This document shows, one piece after another, positions 44,464 through 52,818 of a DNA stretch of 64,000 bases; positions within the stretch are counted from its first letter, which is position 1; every line of letters begins with the position of its first letter. Origin of the DNA: Alistipes sp. dk3624. Its GTDB lineage: Bacteria; Bacteroidota; Bacteroidia; Bacteroidales; Rikenellaceae. The notes beneath the pieces were generated by a model. The model saw only the letters and a program-made list of their open reading frames with translations, did no database searches and was not told the origin of the DNA. The stretch lies in the NCBI RefSeq assembly GCF_009557455.1, contig NZ_CP045651.1, positions 992,001 to 1,056,000 of the forward strand, in the 5' to 3' direction. The translations under genes were made by a program, and so were the position numbers.

Positions 44464-45123
44464 ATGGAACAATGGAGAGATATACACGGATACGAAAGTC
44501 TGTATCAGGTATCGAACATGGGAAAGATCAGAAGTCTTCGCAGCGGCATACGGCTTATCAATCCGAATAACCATACCCATGTATGCCTGTACGATCAATG
44601 GGGTAAACCCTCGTATCGTAAAGTATGCCGGATCGTAGCCGAAACATTCCTGCCGAGAAAGAGAAAATGCAATTACGTTTATCACATCAACCAAATCCCG
44701 TACGATAACCGCGCGGAAAATTTACGTTGGGCCACGTTGAGGGAGTGCCACCGTACCGACAGGGAACGTTACCGCAGAAGTGTCCGCCAATTGAAAGATA
44801 AATCCGTCCTGCGTGATTATGTTATTGCCGTCCCCGCACTCCGGGGAATCCGTACCCGCGTGCAAAGCCAATCCGCAAGAATGTTCCGCAATATCGCAAT
44901 GGCGGCATCGGATACGGGCATTCCCGAAGCAAGTATCTATCTGTGTTGCGCCGGGAAGAAACCGGCTGCCGGAGGATACAAGTGGTATCCGATACGCAAA
45001 ATACCGCGTGAGGTTAAGGTACATTTGTCCGACCAGATTCGGACATGGCTCCACGATATAGAATTTTCCCGTTTGGAAGAAATAAACCGGATTCGCCGGA
45101 AAAACAGCCGCCAGGCCTTATAA
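44464..45123 (+). CDS. Free-standing NUMOD4/HNH-type homing endonuclease
   Basis: 219 residues from the ATG at 44464 (MEQWRDIHGYESLYQVSNMG), chosen because NUMOD4 begins at WRDI. NUMOD4 covers about 1-40, a HNH-like part about 62-90 (YHINQIPYDNRAENLRWAT, in which the first His and Asn are kept), and a NUMOD1-like helix-turn-helix near the C-terminus (AMAASDTGIPEASIYLCC ... GYKWYP). Such enzymes spread themselves or neighbouring DNA by cutting uninvaded sites. It follows the Rep gene with about 70 nt between. Confidence 0.8.
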   Translation: MEQWRDIHGYESLYQVSNMGKIRSLRSGIRLINPNNHTHVCLYDQWGKPSYRKVCRIVAETFLPRKRKCNYVYHINQIPYDNRAENLRWATLRECHRTDRERYRRSVRQLKDKSVLRDYVIAVPALRGIRTRVQSQSARMFRNIAMAASDTGIPEASIYLCCAGKKPAAGGYKWYPIRKIPREVKVHLSDQIRTWLHDIEFSRLEEINRIRRKNSRQAL

Positions 45124-45665
45124 ATTCCGGCACTGCGTAATATCCGGATATATTTTACTATTCTTTCGGTACCGAGAAAATACCTGAAAACAGTTTGCAA
45201 AAATATTCCGTCGGAAACCTCGATTTTACAGGCGGATCGTCGTATTTGTAAAAATACTTTAGACGTGCAAACCGGAGAAAAAGAGGATTTTTCGGACGGT
45301 TGTGTAAATATGCGTGAAACACCCAGCTATGTAAGGGTGATTCGGGTGTAATTCGTGAAGGCAAAGGGATTACGGACGTGGAAAGAGCCACCGTGAAAAA
45401 TTGGCTGATGCAAATCCCAGCAACATCTTGCGCGTTCCCGCAACAAGGCATAATCCACACACCTGCCGAGGGGGTACCCTTAAATAGGATCGGGTGTTAG
45501 GGTGTGTACGGGTAGTCGTTACTTATCAGCCCCCGGCCCGGAAAATCCGGATATATAAGTTACCGTTATTGGGCCGTAATGATCGGATCGAAAAGTTTTT
45601 ATATCTTTAGGGCGTAATCAAACCGTTACCGGATGAAATAAACCGAAGATCATTTACAATACATA
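45124..45665. other. Intergenic region before the structured element
   Basis: About 540 bp with no gene I can support. A stretch around 45330-45500 is open on the plus strand for about 50 codons (including VIREGKGITDVERATVKNW) but lacks a start; it may be a decayed gene end. No clear terminator. Confidence 0.3.
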
Positions 45666-45834
45666 TTTAAAAGCGTTAGCTTTTATTCTTGCTGTTGAAA
45701 CCTAGGAAATTTCACAGTTGACAAGAGTAAGGCGTAAACGCTCACGTCCAATGACGTGGGCTTTACTCATTTATTTGTCAACAAGGTTTTCCTAGGACCC
45801 CAACAGCAAATAATCAGTTTAGTCCACGTTTTTT
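45666..45834 (+). ncRNA. Conserved structured element, copy in element B
   Basis: 169 nt homologous to 33741-33910. Small hairpin AAAAGC-GTTA-GCTTTT (45669-45684), then nested helices: GCTGTTG (45691-45697) with CAACAGC (45801-45807); CCTAGGAAA (45701-45709) with TTTCCTAGG (45788-45796); GTTGACAA (45717-45724) with TTGTCAAC (45775-45782); GAGTAAGGC (45725-45733) with GCTTTACTC (45760-45768); cap CACGT/ACGTG. The single-stranded parts are conserved with the other copy while the helices differ by compensating changes. It abuts the nuclease ATG at 45835. Confidence 0.7.
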
Positions 45835-46683
45835 ATGCCTGTACACGAAACATTCAGCCGATGGATCGACGATACGATCCGGCTGCAAGAACAACGCAAA
45901 CGAACCGAACAGGCCGAGCGCCATCGACGGCTCCGGGCGTTCAACGCCTTTATCGACGAACTGGTTCCGCTCTATGAAGCCCACCGGGACGAGTTCTACA
46001 AAACCCGCATCGCCGGGTTTGTCGAAAAACATCCGTACCTGAACAACGCCGGAATACTGGACGTGATCGGGAAAGCCTGCCACGAAACCTATCACTCCAA
46101 ATTACTGGAACACGCATGGGCATGCACGCCCGAAGGCCGTACGCGACTGGCCCGTTTTATCGGATCGCTGCCGGATATTCCCGACCGCGAACGATTCCTT
46201 GCGAACATTGCCCGCGACCGCTACGAGGTCGAAACGGAGCATGTCTGCCGTAGATGGAACAAAGATGCTTTCCATGACAAGCGGATCGACTTGCTGATTC
46301 GCGGGAACGGCTGGCAGATCGTCATCGAAAACAAAATCTATTCGGAGGTCGCAACGATCAAGCGGCATACCCAGTTAGATAATTACCGCCGGTATGTCGA
46401 AAAGACGATGCCGGACGATTACGACCGGACGCTCTTTATCCTGTTGAGCCACAGCGACAACAGCGCCTACTGCGGCGATTGCTGGCGCTATGCCGACTAT
46501 TCGCATGTATTCAATTCCCTGATCGCCTCGCCGACCGATCCGATAATCGAGAATTATTTGGCAACGCTTTTCCGGCTTCTGTCTCCCGACTGGGAAACTC
46601 CCGATTCGCAGCAGGGCCGGATGCTATCCTCCCTGAAACGATTTTACCGCAAAAACATTTTAAAACTACAATCCTATGAATAA
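45835..46683 (+). CDS. PD-(D/E)XK nuclease-family protein
   Basis: 282 residues. The catalytic core is Asp152 (DKRIDLLIR) and Glu165-Asn-Lys167 (WQIVIENKI), the D-x(n)-ExK pattern of the PD-(D/E)XK superfamily, within a region like PDDEXK_4 proteins. The N-terminal 130 residues are helical and charged. The next gene starts inside its last codons (8-nt overlap), so both are made together. Composition is close to the core genome. It follows a structured element directly, leaving almost no room for another leader. Likely a DNA-targeting effector of a two-gene defense or competition module; that is inference. Confidence 0.75.
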   Translation: MPVHETFSRWIDDTIRLQEQRKRTEQAERHRRLRAFNAFIDELVPLYEAHRDEFYKTRIAGFVEKHPYLNNAGILDVIGKACHETYHSKLLEHAWACTPEGRTRLARFIGSLPDIPDRERFLANIARDRYEVETEHVCRRWNKDAFHDKRIDLLIRGNGWQIVIENKIYSEVATIKRHTQLDNYRRYVEKTMPDDYDRTLFILLSHSDNSAYCGDCWRYADYSHVFNSLIASPTDPIIENYLATLFRLLSPDWETPDSQQGRMLSSLKRFYRKNILKLQSYE

Positions 46684-47263
46684 GATCACACCGCTCGAAA
46701 CCAAATGTCTGGCCAATATGCCCGTCGTGCTGGATGCCATCGCAACGACCATCGACACGCTGTCGGAAATTCTGAATCCGCAGTACGACCGTATCGAAGA
46801 ATACCTGACGGAGTTTTTCGACAAACATAAAAGACTGAAATTCGATTTTGAAAATGGTAGAGAATTTCAGAGCAAATACATTTTTACAGATCGTTTCACA
46901 CAATACAAAAAAGGAGCATTGCGCGATCTGACCACAGTGTTGGAATTGTATTATTGCATCCCTTTCGGGAAAAACGTTCGAAACGGCGTATCGTTTTCTG
47001 TGCAGTTCGGCTATACCGTCGATGAAACCCAGAATGAGGTCTATTTCGGATTGGGCGAAACGGATTCCGCGCAATACCTGACCGACGAATGGATCGAAAA
47101 GATCAAAACCGAATCCGCGGGCGATTGGGTGATTTATACGGAAGACGGCTATATCGAATTTCAGATAACGCCCGACGATCAATTGACGGACGACAAGATC
47201 GCCCGTTGCGGGGAAGATTTCAAAAACCGCATCCTGAAACCTCTATTGAAACAACTGCAATAA
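46676..47263 (+). CDS. Unknown partner of the PD-(D/E)XK nuclease
   Basis: 195 residues, not recognised. It overlaps the nuclease gene by 8 nt and is in the next frame. It starts with a helical part (TLSEILNPQYDRIEEYLTEFFDKHKRLKFDF spans about 28-58), then a mixed alpha/beta region rich in Tyr and Phe (about 75-160) and ends in a helix. No catalytic motif or membrane segment. The tight coupling suggests it is a cofactor, immunity or sensor protein for the nuclease, but sequence gives no proof. Confidence 0.6.
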   Translation: MNKITPLETKCLANMPVVLDAIATTIDTLSEILNPQYDRIEEYLTEFFDKHKRLKFDFENGREFQSKYIFTDRFTQYKKGALRDLTTVLELYYCIPFGKNVRNGVSFSVQFGYTVDETQNEVYFGLGETDSAQYLTDEWIEKIKTESAGDWVIYTEDGYIEFQITPDDQLTDDKIARCGEDFKNRILKPLLKQLQ

Positions 47264-47286
47264 ACCTTATTTAAACTTAAAAATCT

Positions 47287-48582
47287 ATGAAAAAACTATT
47301 TTTAGCGATGCTTATCGGCGCCGTGGCGCTGGTAGGTTGCAGTAAGGACGACGGCGGGAACGAGGGCGGCGACCCGCTGGTAACGAATGTAACGCTTCCC
47401 GCCGCGGGCACTTCGTTCGCTTCGGGCGAAACCGTCACGATTACGGGCAACGGATTCACCGCGTCCGATGCGATCCTGTTCCGGGTGCCGACCAAAGCGA
47501 CCGCCCCGACGACGGACATCCGCGCTACGATTATCAAAGTGACGGCAACCGAACTGACGTTTGAAGTGCCCGAGGGACTGCCCGCCGGAGAAAATTCGGT
47601 GATTCTCAAACGAGGCGCCTCCGAAATGACGCTGGGTAAAATCTCCATCGAGGCCGAAGAACCGACTCCTGGGCCAGAACCGCAAACGGCTATCCTGTAC
47701 GGTTTTGGGATCAAAGACAATCATACCGTAGTTTATCGAATCGACGCGGAGAACGGCGCGTTGACCGAAATCGCGGCGCTTCAGGATGGGGAATACCTCA
47801 GCGGCGCGGTGACGATCCCCGGCAGCGGCATGATCTTCGGTATCGCCCGTGAGGAAGCGTGGGGAGCCGGGGCGGTTTGTCGTTTCGATCCCGAGACGAA
47901 AACCTACGAGGTGTTGACGGAAACGATTCCCGATATTGAAATTCTCGGCGTTACGAAAGATAAACTTTACGCGCTTTGCGTCGGCACATCCGCCGTTGCC
48001 GCCGACACCGAAATTTCGCTGTCGGAAATCGACCCGCAGACCGGAGCGATCGACAAGGTAACGTTCGGAAAATTCCTACCTACGACCACACAGGATATAG
48101 GTTGGAGCGATTACGGAACGTTGGTATACGATCCGCAAAGCGACCGACTGCTGACTACTCCCCGTATTTACGACGGAGAGAATGAAGATTTTCACCTGTT
48201 GGCGTTTGATATGGCAACGCAGAAAGCGGTACTCGGCGAGCGGTTGGCTACGGATAACGTCAATTACCTGTTCCGAAAAGGCAACGACATTTGCGCCGTA
48301 TACGAGCGTATCGTGAATTACGGAACGGCAAACGAAAGCGCCGTAACCGATCTTTATACCGTCGATCCGACTGCTATGACGTTAGGGAATAAAATCGGCG
48401 GCGACATTGCCGACAGTTGGTTCGGCTGGAATTACGACGCGGCGACCGAACGCATGTACGGTCTCAGCGAGGAAGATTGGGAAACCAAAACCTATTCGAT
48501 CGGCGTTTACGACTGGAAGGCCGGAAGTTTCAAAAAACTGTCCGAGAACGTACAAGTCCAAAGCATTGTTTTAGTGGAATAG
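47287..48582 (+). CDS. Lipoprotein with IPT/TIG domain and propeller-like C-terminus
   Basis: 431 residues. Lipoprotein signal MKKLFLAMLIGAVALVGCSK (Cys18). Residues about 33-120 form an IPT/TIG Ig-like domain (PAAGTSFASGETVTITGNGF). After a Pro/Glu linker comes a region with repeated blades of the form LYGFGIKDNHTVVYRIDAENG and DPQSDRLLTTPRIYDGE, probably a beta propeller. Exposed at the cell surface or periplasm; ligand unknown. It follows the nuclease pair after 23 nt and ends with a good terminator (48605-48632), though functional linkage is uncertain. Confidence 0.7.
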   Translation: MKKLFLAMLIGAVALVGCSKDDGGNEGGDPLVTNVTLPAAGTSFASGETVTITGNGFTASDAILFRVPTKATAPTTDIRATIIKVTATELTFEVPEGLPAGENSVILKRGASEMTLGKISIEAEEPTPGPEPQTAILYGFGIKDNHTVVYRIDAENGALTEIAALQDGEYLSGAVTIPGSGMIFGIAREEAWGAGAVCRFDPETKTYEVLTETIPDIEILGVTKDKLYALCVGTSAVAADTEISLSEIDPQTGAIDKVTFGKFLPTTTQDIGWSDYGTLVYDPQSDRLLTTPRIYDGENEDFHLLAFDMATQKAVLGERLATDNVNYLFRKGNDICAVYERIVNYGTANESAVTDLYTVDPTAMTLGNKIGGDIADSWFGWNYDAATERMYGLSEEDWETKTYSIGVYDWKAGSFKKLSENVQVQSIVLVE

Positions 48583-48604
48583 TCCGAATCGGATACCCAC
48601 ACGA

Positions 48605-48632
48605 ACGGAGGCTTTTCGGCCTCCGTTTTTTG
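48605..48632 (+). terminator. Terminator after the IPT/TIG lipoprotein
   Basis: ACGGAGGC (48605-48612) pairs with GCCTCCGT (48619-48626) and is followed by a T-run. Confidence 0.8.
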
Positions 48633-48852
48633 TTTGAAATTCCAATGTTCTGTAATTACAATTATCGAACGTTGATATAACAAATACAAATAAAATTTTA
48701 ATAGAGTATATTTGTAAAGTAAATTGAATTCGATTGGAGGTTAAAAATAACAAAAACGCTAAAGCAAACGACTAACAGCATCCTATCTTTCAAATAATAT
48801 AGATAGGCGGAATTTATTTATGTCGTTTATTTTCAATTTTATATTTACAAAT

Positions 48853-50136
48853 ATGCGAAATAGGTCTATAGATGAATTATCGGAACAAATTTATTCTGCA
48901 AAAACAAGAGAATATTTTGATGAAGTTATACAGTCATATTATGTTGGTAATTATCGTTCTGCTACCGTAATGTTATATTCGGTAGTCATATGTGATATTG
49001 TTTATAAACTTAATGAACTAATAGAACGATATACGGATAGTGTTGCAAGTAAAATAATTAGTGAAATAAAAAAAATTCAAGCAGAAAACCCCAGATCTTC
49101 TGAATGGGAACGGATATTAATTGACAAAACACATGCAAATACACAACTATTAGATATTGTAGAATATACTAATCTTCAAGCATTACAACACCACAGAAAT
49201 TTATCTGCACATCCAGTCCTTAAAGAATCGATGGACTTGTTTAGACCAAATAAAGAGACAGTACAAGCTCATATAATCAATATGTTAGAGGGAGTACTAA
49301 CCAAGCCAGCCTTAATGACGAGAAAAATTTTCGATACTTTCATTGAGGATCTTGCTGAGATTAAATCTATTATCATTGATGACACTAAAATTGAGCAGTA
49401 TATTTTATCCAAATATCTTAATCGTATACGGTTAGATATTGAGTATTCTTTTTTTAAATCCTTATGGAAATTAGTCTTTATTCTTGATAATGAAAAATGT
49501 AATGAAAATAGGGAGATCAATCTTAAAGTATTAAGCATCATACTCAGAAGACACTATACAAATTTTACCGCCAGAATGAAAAATGACCAAGAATACTATA
49601 GTAATATTAAGTTGACAATTAAAGATTGTTTAGAGAACCTTGCAAAATTTTTTAACAATTATCCTAAGACATATGCGTCCCTTTCTGATGATTGTAAAGT
49701 GCGAATAGAAGAATCGATTAATGCAAATGACAACGCACAATGTATCGCATTTTTTCTGCAAAAAACTTTAAGAACTCATCTCGACGCTATCATACAAAAT
49801 GATTGGTATTTATCCGCATGCAATATAGCTTATTTGTATGAATGTATAATAACCGAATACAGCGAAATTGAGGCTCTTGATTTCGTAATTGAGATATTCA
49901 GTAGAAGTAGTAATTTTGACAGTGCTGACACAAGATATGATAGATTTATTGCGCCTAACATCGATAAGTTCAATGAAAATCAATTGACAAAGATTGTATC
50001 AGCCATCCATAATAATGGACAAATCCATAATAGACGTAATGCCCGAAGAACTAACAATCAAATTAAAAATAGAATTAAGGCGCTTGGTATCCATATTGAT
50101 TGGACACAATATCCTTATTTCCAAGTTGATTCTTAG
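48853..50136 (+). CDS. HEPN-motif protein of unknown function (defense candidate)
   Basis: 427 residues from the ATG at 48853 (MRNRSIDELSEQIY); an in-frame ATG at 48820 would add 11 hydrophobic residues. Very AT-rich and almost all helical. The sequence QHHRNLSAHP contains Arg115-x4-His120, the RNase motif of HEPN domains, in a helical context (residues about 20-140). The rest has no known motif. HEPN proteins act as RNases in toxin and abortive-infection systems. Position between a nuclease module and a CHAT/recombinase pair inside a mobile element supports a defense role. The region 48633-48819 shows no other gene. Confidence 0.6.
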   Translation: MRNRSIDELSEQIYSAKTREYFDEVIQSYYVGNYRSATVMLYSVVICDIVYKLNELIERYTDSVASKIISEIKKIQAENPRSSEWERILIDKTHANTQLLDIVEYTNLQALQHHRNLSAHPVLKESMDLFRPNKETVQAHIINMLEGVLTKPALMTRKIFDTFIEDLAEIKSIIIDDTKIEQYILSKYLNRIRLDIEYSFFKSLWKLVFILDNEKCNENREINLKVLSIILRRHYTNFTARMKNDQEYYSNIKLTIKDCLENLAKFFNNYPKTYASLSDDCKVRIEESINANDNAQCIAFFLQKTLRTHLDAIIQNDWYLSACNIAYLYECIITEYSEIEALDFVIEIFSRSSNFDSADTRYDRFIAPNIDKFNENQLTKIVSAIHNNGQIHNRRNARRTNNQIKNRIKALGIHIDWTQYPYFQVDS

Positions 50137-50654
50137 CAAACTATTTTTTCGATGCAAGAGAAAAAACTTTTTAATATGTCACGATGAAATACATAATGTT
50201 GAATATAAATCATCTCCCACGCCGTAGACTCAATAAAATCTACTTGTTTCCGATAGCCCGAAAGGATGTTTGCTTTCGTGCGGTTCATAAAATCGTCGAT
50301 ATTCGCGCGTTTCGTCCGCATAGTGCTGCAACTCCCGAAGTGAACGATCCGACCGCCTAAATGCCCCTCCAAAACGTCCGCAATCTCCGATAACGTCACG
50401 AAGTCGCGCCCGATCTGTATGCCGTTCGGGCGGCCGTGAAACGCGATATACAGAATCCGGTAGTTTTTGTACCGTTTGAAGGTGAATTGCCGGAGGTATT
50501 CGAAGAACTCGTCTTTCGTGTTGCACTTGCGGTAGACGTATCTGATCCCGGCGGAGTAGTAGAGAATATCGAGGATCGGACGGATACTTTGTTTGCTTCG
50601 CGGGTTGGTATTCCAATTACCCTCCAGGCAGTATATGTATCGCGGCTTCCTCAA
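50133..50654 (-). CDS. Caspase/CHAT-like protease-fold protein (DUF6642-like)
   Basis: 173 residues. A His-Cys dyad fits the clan CD (caspase/CHAT) fold: His73 in LYIAFHGRPNG and Cys109 in VHFGSCSTM, each at the end of a beta strand. No signal peptide, so it acts in the cytoplasm. Its start codon overlaps the stop of the upstream tyrosine recombinase by 4 nt, so the two form one unit. Clan CD proteases are effectors in several anti-phage systems, but a recombinase partner is unusual. The name DUF6642 is from memory. Its 3' end overlaps the end of the converging HEPN-motif gene by 4 bases. Confidence 0.65.
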   Translation of the reverse strand: MRKPRYIYCLEGNWNTNPRSKQSIRPILDILYYSAGIRYVYRKCNTKDEFFEYLRQFTFKRYKNYRILYIAFHGRPNGIQIGRDFVTLSEIADVLEGHLGGRIVHFGSCSTMRTKRANIDDFMNRTKANILSGYRKQVDFIESTAWEMIYIQHYVFHRDILKSFFSCIEKIVC

Positions 50655-51556
50655 ATCCGTATATCTTTGAATACGCTGTAATACCTCGGTAAATCTTCCT
50701 GCCGGATCACTTCGTCGTTATACACTTCGAGCATCTGAATACTCCGATGGCGGCTGTATTTCGATACGGTCAATAACTCGCCCTTGTAGGACTTTATCAG
50801 CTTCGTGATAAAATAGTGACGGAAGCCGTGTGCGCTTCCGTCGATTTGTAAGGTGTGGAACGTTCGTTTGATAATCTCCCGGACGGATTTCGTCGTGAGC
50901 CGTCCGCCCCGGCAATGGTTGCTGTCGCTCCGGAACAATGGGCCCTCGCGGAAACGGTACAACCGCAGGTATTCCCGTAAGACTTTCACCGTCGAAGGAT
51001 GCAAATACACGGGTTCTTTATCGTCCCGGCCTTTGCCGCGAATCAAAGCGACTTTATCCCGAAGATTAATATCCGTGACATCCAGCCGGACGACCTCGAT
51101 TTGCCGGAGGCCCTGAAACAAAAAGAGAGCGATAATCGCTCTCAGTCTTAGATTGGCTTTTGTCGGTTCCAGTGCGGAACAGTACGACTGCAACTTTCCT
51201 ATATCTTCATCGGTCAGGCCGTCTTTCTTGTGTAGCCTGTTTTGGGAAAATCCTTTTACGCCGTCGGTGATCTTTTGCGGGATCAGTTGTGCCCGATGCA
51301 ACCCGTCTAAGAATACCTTTGCCGAAATCAGGTATTTGTTTTTGGTCGATACGCTGAACGTCTCGCAACCTTGCAAATAACGCTTATATTCCAAATAACT
51401 GTTACGATTCAGTCCGTGCGTATCGGTAAACCGTAAAAAATGCCGTATCCGTACCGCATATTCCCGGCGGGTGGTTTCCGATACGTCCAACGTGTCAAAT
51501 ACCTGCCGTACAATGCAATCCCGCCGATTCGACGGCAATAACTCAACATGATTCAT
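50651..51556 (-). CDS. XerC/D-like tyrosine recombinase linked to a CHAT-like protein
   Basis: 301 residues with SAM-like domain (about 15-110) and catalytic domain. Catalytic residues: Arg in LFQGLRQIEVVRL, Lys in the beta-hairpin GKGRDDKEPVYL, His/Arg in AHGFRHYF, His in YSRHRSIQM and Tyr in EVYNDEV. It is short and lacks an arm-binding domain, unlike the two element integrases, so it resembles XerC/D or phase-variation recombinases. The next gene overlaps by 4 nt and encodes a caspase/CHAT-like protein. No recombination site pair is evident close by; it may act elsewhere or invert DNA. Confidence 0.8.
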   Translation of the reverse strand: MNHVELLPSNRRDCIVRQVFDTLDVSETTRREYAVRIRHFLRFTDTHGLNRNSYLEYKRYLQGCETFSVSTKNKYLISAKVFLDGLHRAQLIPQKITDGVKGFSQNRLHKKDGLTDEDIGKLQSYCSALEPTKANLRLRAIIALFLFQGLRQIEVVRLDVTDINLRDKVALIRGKGRDDKEPVYLHPSTVKVLREYLRLYRFREGPLFRSDSNHCRGGRLTTKSVREIIKRTFHTLQIDGSAHGFRHYFITKLIKSYKGELLTVSKYSRHRSIQMLEVYNDEVIRQEDLPRYYSVFKDIRI

Positions 51557-51721
51557 AACTCCGTTGCTGAAAATCGTATCCCGAAGTTACGAAATTAATT
51601 CTATATTTTCAAATTCATTCGACTGATATACAGGCAAATATGTAGCAATGATTGTGAAAGGCAATGATTTATTGATGATAAAAAAGTATCTTTACAATAG
51701 TTAAATAACTTCTGTTACCAC

Positions 51722-52690
51722 ATGAAAAATAGAATTAATATTATCATAACTATTGCTTTATCTATAACTACATTAGGATTTGCATTTTTATGGATTAGAA
51801 CTTACTTCTGTGCAGATATTAACCATGACTCTTTAGAAAAACTATATTTTATCGGCGGTGTAATAAGCGGAATATTTGCGTTTGCCGCGTTCGGTGCAGC
51901 TTTGTGGTCAGGTTTAATGCAGAAAAAGACCAATGACTTACAACGATTTGAAACGACGTTGTTTAATATGCTAAGTTTACAGCAACAAATAGTCAATGAC
52001 TTGCTTTTCACAATCAACAAAACTGACCGTAATAAGCATTATTCTCCGACTGACGGGTTCTCATGGGAAGAAGTTTCGGCAAAGGAGGCGATCAAAGGGC
52101 GGCAGGTTTTTGAATTTCTTTTTGCCAAAGCTTTATGGAAGTACGAAAATAAAACTATTCACGGCATCAAAGATTTCATTGCAACAGCGGGACTTTCTCG
52201 CTATTGTGATGCCAACGCACCAACTTTGTTCGATCATTATTTTCGTCATCTATATACATGCCTTAAATTTATTGATCAATCTGATTTTTTAGAAGACAAA
52301 TACAAATATACCAGTATGGTACGGGCTACGCTTTCCAGATATGAATTGGTGTGGATATATTACAACTGCCTTTCCGATGTTGGAAAAACTAAATTCAAAC
52401 CATTGATCGAGGAATATTCCATTTTGAAAAATATGAGGGATGACTTATTGTCGCTTAGTAAAGAAGCTAAAGACTTTTTAAAGGATCGGAATATTACAAC
52501 CATTCAAGAGGTTAAAGATGAGGGATTCACAGGGAAAGATTACGAATTCTTTCTTACCAAAGAAAAAGGTAATCAGGACAAATATTATATTGGAGCCTTT
52601 TATAATAAGGGCAATTTGCATAAGGGGAAAAAACTTGTGGATGATTGGGATGCTTTTATAAAGAGTAAACAAAAAGGCAACGCAGAATAA
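51722..52690 (+). CDS. putAbiC-type phage abortive-infection protein
   Basis: 322 residues, AT-rich. Two membrane helices (about 7-25 and 43-65), then a soluble domain with the putAbiC pattern: FETTLFNMLSLQQQIVNDL (about 80-98), YFRHLYTCLKFID, VRATLSRYELVWIYYNCLS (about 201-219) and a KFKPLIEEYSILKNM motif. Known: members of this family cause abortive infection or act as membrane effectors in retron-like and other phage-defense loci; no reverse transcriptase is adjacent. Last cargo gene of element B. Confidence 0.8.
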   Translation: MKNRINIIITIALSITTLGFAFLWIRTYFCADINHDSLEKLYFIGGVISGIFAFAAFGAALWSGLMQKKTNDLQRFETTLFNMLSLQQQIVNDLLFTINKTDRNKHYSPTDGFSWEEVSAKEAIKGRQVFEFLFAKALWKYENKTIHGIKDFIATAGLSRYCDANAPTLFDHYFRHLYTCLKFIDQSDFLEDKYKYTSMVRATLSRYELVWIYYNCLSDVGKTKFKPLIEEYSILKNMRDDLLSLSKEAKDFLKDRNITTIQEVKDEGFTGKDYEFFLTKEKGNQDKYYIGAFYNKGNLHKGKKLVDDWDAFIKSKQKGNAE

Positions 52691-52726
52691 AGACACGATT
52701 TACCCATGCATAAAACTGATTTTTTA

Positions 52727-52743
52727 TTGAATATCCATGTACA
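52727..52743 (+). repeat. Terminal motif of element B, right
   Basis: TTGAATATCCATGTACA, one mismatch to the left copy at 40731-40747, preceded by a T-run in both places. Confidence 0.5.
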
Positions 52744-52805
52744 CCGTTCCAAGTGGGTCTGTGTAAATATTTGATAATTTGTTAGATATAAATGAAGTTC
52801 TGTCC

Positions 52806-52818
52806 CCTCTCTCTCCGC
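52806..52818 (+). repeat. Junction site: attR of element B / left end of remnant C
   Basis: CCTCTCTCTCCGC; with flanks, 16 bp identical to the tRNA-Ser end (52805-52820 versus 26448-26463). Confidence 0.75.

Larger units (their letters stand above)
40627..52818. mobile_element. Element B: integrative element with Rep module and defense-like cargo
   Basis: About 12.2 kb between the tRNA-tail copies at 40604-40626 and 52806-52818. It encodes an outward-most integrase (41144-42346), an excisionase-like protein, a rolling-circle-type Rep and a homing endonuclease, but no recognised relaxase. The right two thirds hold cargo of mixed composition: nuclease pair, lipoprotein, HEPN-motif protein, CHAT-like protein with recombinase, putAbiC. 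A 17-bp motif repeats near both ends (40731-40747 and 52727-52743). Confidence 0.75.

Noticed and set aside
44392-45460. Minus-strand ORFs opposite the homing endonuclease and in the gap after it
   Set aside because: They look like shadow frames; no family, no start context, and the gap ORF crosses repeat-like sequence.
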